A stretch of 36,379 bases of DNA from Gammaproteobacteria bacterium (GTDB lineage Bacteria > Pseudomonadota > Gammaproteobacteria > Steroidobacterales > Steroidobacteraceae): NCBI GenBank assembly GCA_003132425.1, contig PKXS01000029.1, forward strand, positions 34,045 through 70,423. Direction: 5' to 3'. The first letter of the stretch is position 1. Each line of letters begins with the position of its first letter. Positions 34,680-36,379 of this stretch are shown here, in pieces. The notes beneath the pieces are model-generated. The model saw only the letters and a program-made list of their open reading frames with translations. It did not search any database and was not told the origin of the DNA. The translations under genes were made by a program, and so were the position numbers.

Positions 34680-34711
34680 AGGTTGAACTTTCGATTAGGA
34701 ATGTGCCGCAC

Positions 34712-34739
34712 ATTATATAGGCGCCGGCCGGTGCGGCAA
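34712..34739 (-). promoter_or_regulatory. Predicted promoter of the main APE operon
   Basis: On the minus strand a perfect -10 TATAAT (34712-34717) is preceded after 16 bp by TTGCCG (34734-34739; 4 of 6 to the -35 consensus). The transcript would start near 34705, leaving a leader of about 26 nt before the carrier-protein ATG. It lies in a GC-rich region, so the AT-rich hexamer stands out. Confidence 0.5.
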
Positions 34740-34751
34740 CTCGCGGCCGGC
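34723..34751. repeat. 8-bp inverted repeat over the APE promoter -35 region
   Basis: GCCGGCCG (34723-34730) and CGGCCGGC (34744-34751) form an inverted repeat with a 13-nt spacer that encloses the -35 element. Each arm is itself nearly palindromic. It could be an operator for control of both divergent units, or a chance effect of high GC. Confidence 0.3.
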
Positions 34752-34775
34752 CGCCCTGCGGTGACCGATCGGCGT

Positions 34776-35525
34776 ATGCTGCACGATAACATGCAGGCAC
34801 CGCATCCGCCGCTGAAGGAGTACTACGCCCGTGAAACGGACCGATCAAGCTGGGTGCGCCAGCTATTCGACCGCACGGCCGGGGATTATGACCGCGTCGA
34901 GCGGGCAATGGCGTTCGGCTCAGGCTCTTGGTACCGGCGCCGGGCCTTGGCTCGGGCAGGGCTTAAGCGAGGCATGCGGGTATTGGATATTGGCGTCGGA
35001 ACCGGACTTACCGCGCGTGAAGCGGCCCGGTTGGTGGGCGACGCCGGACAGGTGATCGGCGTAGATCCCAGCGCGGGGATGATCGAACGGGCCGTCGTCC
35101 CCGCCTTCGTTCAATTGCTGATCGGTAGCGCAGAGGCCATTCCATCGCCGCCGGACGCCGCGGATTTTCTGAGCATGGGATATGCGTTGCGGCATATCGG
35201 CGACTTGTCATCAGCCTTCCGGGAATTCTTCCGAGTCCTCGCTCCCGGTGGCCGCTTGTGCCTGTTGGAGATCACCGCACCCGAAGGGCGCCTGTCGCGC
35301 GCGCTGCTCAAGGCGTACATGCGCGGCGTAGTGCCATGCATGGCGCGCTGTGTGGCGCGGCACCCCGACAGCCCAACGCTAATGCGTTATTACTGGGATA
35401 CGATCGAAGCCTGCGCCTCGCCTCGCTCTATCTTGTCGGCGATCCGCGAAGCGGGATTTGCGGATGTCTACCGTCATGTGGAACTCGGTATATTTTCCGA
35501 ATATTGCGCGCGCAAGCCGTTATAG
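34776..35525 (+). CDS. Class I SAM-dependent methyltransferase of the pigment locus (UbiE-like)
   Basis: Encodes about 249 residues from the ATG at 34776 (34791 is an in-frame alternative; a longer frame to 34653 runs across the divergent promoter and carrier start and is rejected). The SAM-binding motif V-L-D-I-G-V-G-T-G-L is followed by V-I-G-V-D-P-S-A-G-M-I-E and later L-A-P-G-G-R-L-C-L-L-E, as in UbiE-type enzymes. It is the only plus-strand gene of the locus, divergent from the carrier protein and convergent with the GT2 gene (6-bp overlap). It may methylate the aryl head group, as aryl polyenes often carry a ring methyl or O-methyl. Confidence 0.88.
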   Translation: MLHDNMQAPHPPLKEYYARETDRSSWVRQLFDRTAGDYDRVERAMAFGSGSWYRRRALARAGLKRGMRVLDIGVGTGLTAREAARLVGDAGQVIGVDPSAGMIERAVVPAFVQLLIGSAEAIPSPPDAADFLSMGYALRHIGDLSSAFREFFRVLAPGGRLCLLEITAPEGRLSRALLKAYMRGVVPCMARCVARHPDSPTLMRYYWDTIEACASPRSILSAIREAGFADVYRHVELGIFSEYCARKPL

Positions 35526-36275
35526 CAGCCGCCGCGCCGCCAATAGCGGCAGCCGCAGCAGGAATCCGCAAAACAGGCGCAAGTGCATCCACGTCAATAG
35601 CGCGTTGTCGCGCCAATAATTGAAGTGCGACACGCCGCCCTCGTCGGCGGTGAAGTAGCGCACCGGCGCGGGCAAATTGACGGGCTGTACTCCGCGCCAG
35701 CTCAACCGTACCGCCGCCTCGACATCGAAATCGAAGCGCCGCATCCACGATTGCCGGCGCATCACATCGATGAGCGCGCCGATCGGATAGACGCGAAAAC
35801 CATATAGCGAGTCTTGGATGCCGGCCCACAGGGTTTCGAGATTGGCCCACCAATTCGAGATTTTTCGCCCTTTGACGCGCAGGCTCGGCGCGCTCGCGTC
35901 GAATACCGGCGTCCCCAGCACCATGGCGGCAGGCATGGCCTGCGAAGTTTGCATGAAGGCCGCAATTCGATCGGCAGGATGTTGCCCGTCGGAATCCATC
36001 GTCAATGCGTGGGTATAGCCCTGCGCTTGCGCCTCGCGCAGCCCGTGGAGCACCGCTGTGCCCTTGCCTTGATTTTTAGGAAGGACGAATACGCGCAGCG
36101 CCGGTTCCGTGGCCGCCATCGCCAACAAGCGCTCATCGGAATGGTCGGTGCTGCCGTCCACCACCACCCAAACGGGACTCCACTCGTTTAGCGCCGCGCG
36201 CACCGTCGCCACGAGCTTCGGCCCTGGGTTGTAACTCGGTATGAGCACGATATGAGTGGCGGAATGCGCGGTCAT
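35520..36275 (-). CDS. Family 2 glycosyltransferase
   Basis: Encodes 251 residues with the GT2 pattern: I-P-S-Y-N-P-G near the N-terminus, V-D-G-S-T-D-H-S-D, a D-x-D motif in M-D-S-D-G-Q-H, and an acceptor-side F-D-F-D-V-E. The C-terminal hydrophobic segment (about 228-245) may associate with the membrane. In APE loci a GT2, sometimes fused to an acyltransferase, is thought to add the sugar or polar group of the lipid anchor. Its start lies 3 nt after the stop of the gene entering from the right, so it continues an upstream unit. Confidence 0.9.
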   Translation of the reverse strand: MTAHSATHIVLIPSYNPGPKLVATVRAALNEWSPVWVVVDGSTDHSDERLLAMAATEPALRVFVLPKNQGKGTAVLHGLREAQAQGYTHALTMDSDGQHPADRIAAFMQTSQAMPAAMVLGTPVFDASAPSLRVKGRKISNWWANLETLWAGIQDSLYGFRVYPIGALIDVMRRQSWMRRFDFDVEAAVRLSWRGVQPVNLPAPVRYFTADEGGVSHFNYWRDNALLTWMHLRLFCGFLLRLPLLAARRLL

Positions 36276-36278
36276 GTC

Positions 36279-36379
36279 TCATCCGCTCTTCAGCCAACGC
36301 GACTGCAGCGCACCCTCAAGCGCAACGCGGTAGTACCGATCGAGTTCGGCGGTGAACGCCGCCACGTCCGCGGGCGGAT
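36279..36379 (-). CDS. C-terminal end of an unidentified gene, cut by the window edge
   Basis: The last 32 codons of a minus-strand gene enter from the right edge and stop at 36279-36281, 3 nt before the GT2 start. The visible end includes E-L-D-R-Y-Y-R-V-A-L-E and R-W-L-K-S-G. I do not recognise it; it is probably another member of the pigment locus. Confidence 0.5.
   Translation of the reverse strand, partial: PPADVAAFTAELDRYYRVALEGALQSRWLKSG

Larger units (their letters stand above)
23552..36379. other. Aryl-polyene (APE)-type biosynthetic gene cluster, cut by the right edge
   Basis: The region holds a carrier protein, ligase, ketosynthase with chain-length-factor-like partner, FabG-type reductase, two hot-dog dehydratases, acyltransferase, LolA-like carrier, MMPL exporter, methyltransferase and glycosyltransferase. 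No enoyl reductase is present, so chains would keep their double bonds. This set matches APE/xanthomonadin-like pigment loci of Gram-negative bacteria. Pieces usually found but not seen are a second carrier protein, a second ketosynthase, a hot-dog thioesterase and a source of the aryl starter (ammonia lyase or chorismatase); they may lie beyond the edge. Confidence 0.85.

Overview
The window is about 36.4 kb of GC-rich, gene-dense proteobacterial chromosome. The best fit is a gammaproteobacterium, perhaps near the Xanthomonadales/Nevskiales/Steroidobacter side. This rests on MurJ, RimO, SlyD, RlpA and YaiI type housekeeping proteins, a double-length UvrA, and an aryl-polyene type pigment locus. 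The taxonomic guess is inference; there is no rRNA or tRNA to anchor it. No CRISPR array, insertion sequence or phage gene was seen, and no stretch over 300 bases lacks a gene (the longest gap is about 206 bases, 19592-19797).

Left part (1-7.7 kb): a three-gene RND efflux operon of the heavy-metal type (outer-membrane channel, short periplasmic adaptor, pump; 511-5974) lies behind a good sigma-70-like promoter. It is divergent from a small secreted YHS-like protein. It is followed by an exported SRPBCC-fold protein with a strong intrinsic terminator, a DUF486 membrane protein, and a His-rich membrane protein on the minus strand.

Middle (7.7-23.5 kb): murJ, a VOC/glyoxalase-fold protein, and a minus-strand pair of PilZ protein and a 1834-residue tandem UvrA. 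Next come a decayed MocR-type regulator, slyD, rimO, an RsuA-family pseudouridine synthase, an RlpA-like double-psi beta-barrel protein, yaiI, a truncated DUF2059 remnant, an exported D-aminoacylase-like amidohydrolase with altered metal ligands, and a CPA2-type cation/proton antiporter.

Right part (22.2-36.4 kb): an aryl-polyene (APE)-type type II fatty acid/polyketide locus on the minus strand. From its promoter at about 34.7 kb it encodes an acyl carrier protein, a COG4648-like membrane protein, an AMP-forming ligase, a FabA/Z-type dehydratase, an LpxL-type acyltransferase, a LolA-like protein, an MMPL/RND exporter, an alpha/beta hydrolase, a membrane-anchored NodB deacetylase, a ketosynthase, a chain-length-factor-like partner, a second hot-dog dehydratase, a FabG-type reductase and finally the antiporter. 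Almost every junction is an ATGA/GTGA stop-start overlap or a short overlap, so this looks like one translationally coupled operon. A SAM methyltransferase is divergent from it, and a GT2 glycosyltransferase plus the tail of another gene continue past the right edge. By analogy with known APE loci, the ligase and carrier protein would prime an aryl starter, the ketosynthase pair with the reductase and the two dehydratases would build a conjugated polyene, and the acyltransferase, LolA-like protein and exporter would place it in the outer membrane. The deacetylase and hydrolase embedded between exporter and ketosynthase are the least expected part.
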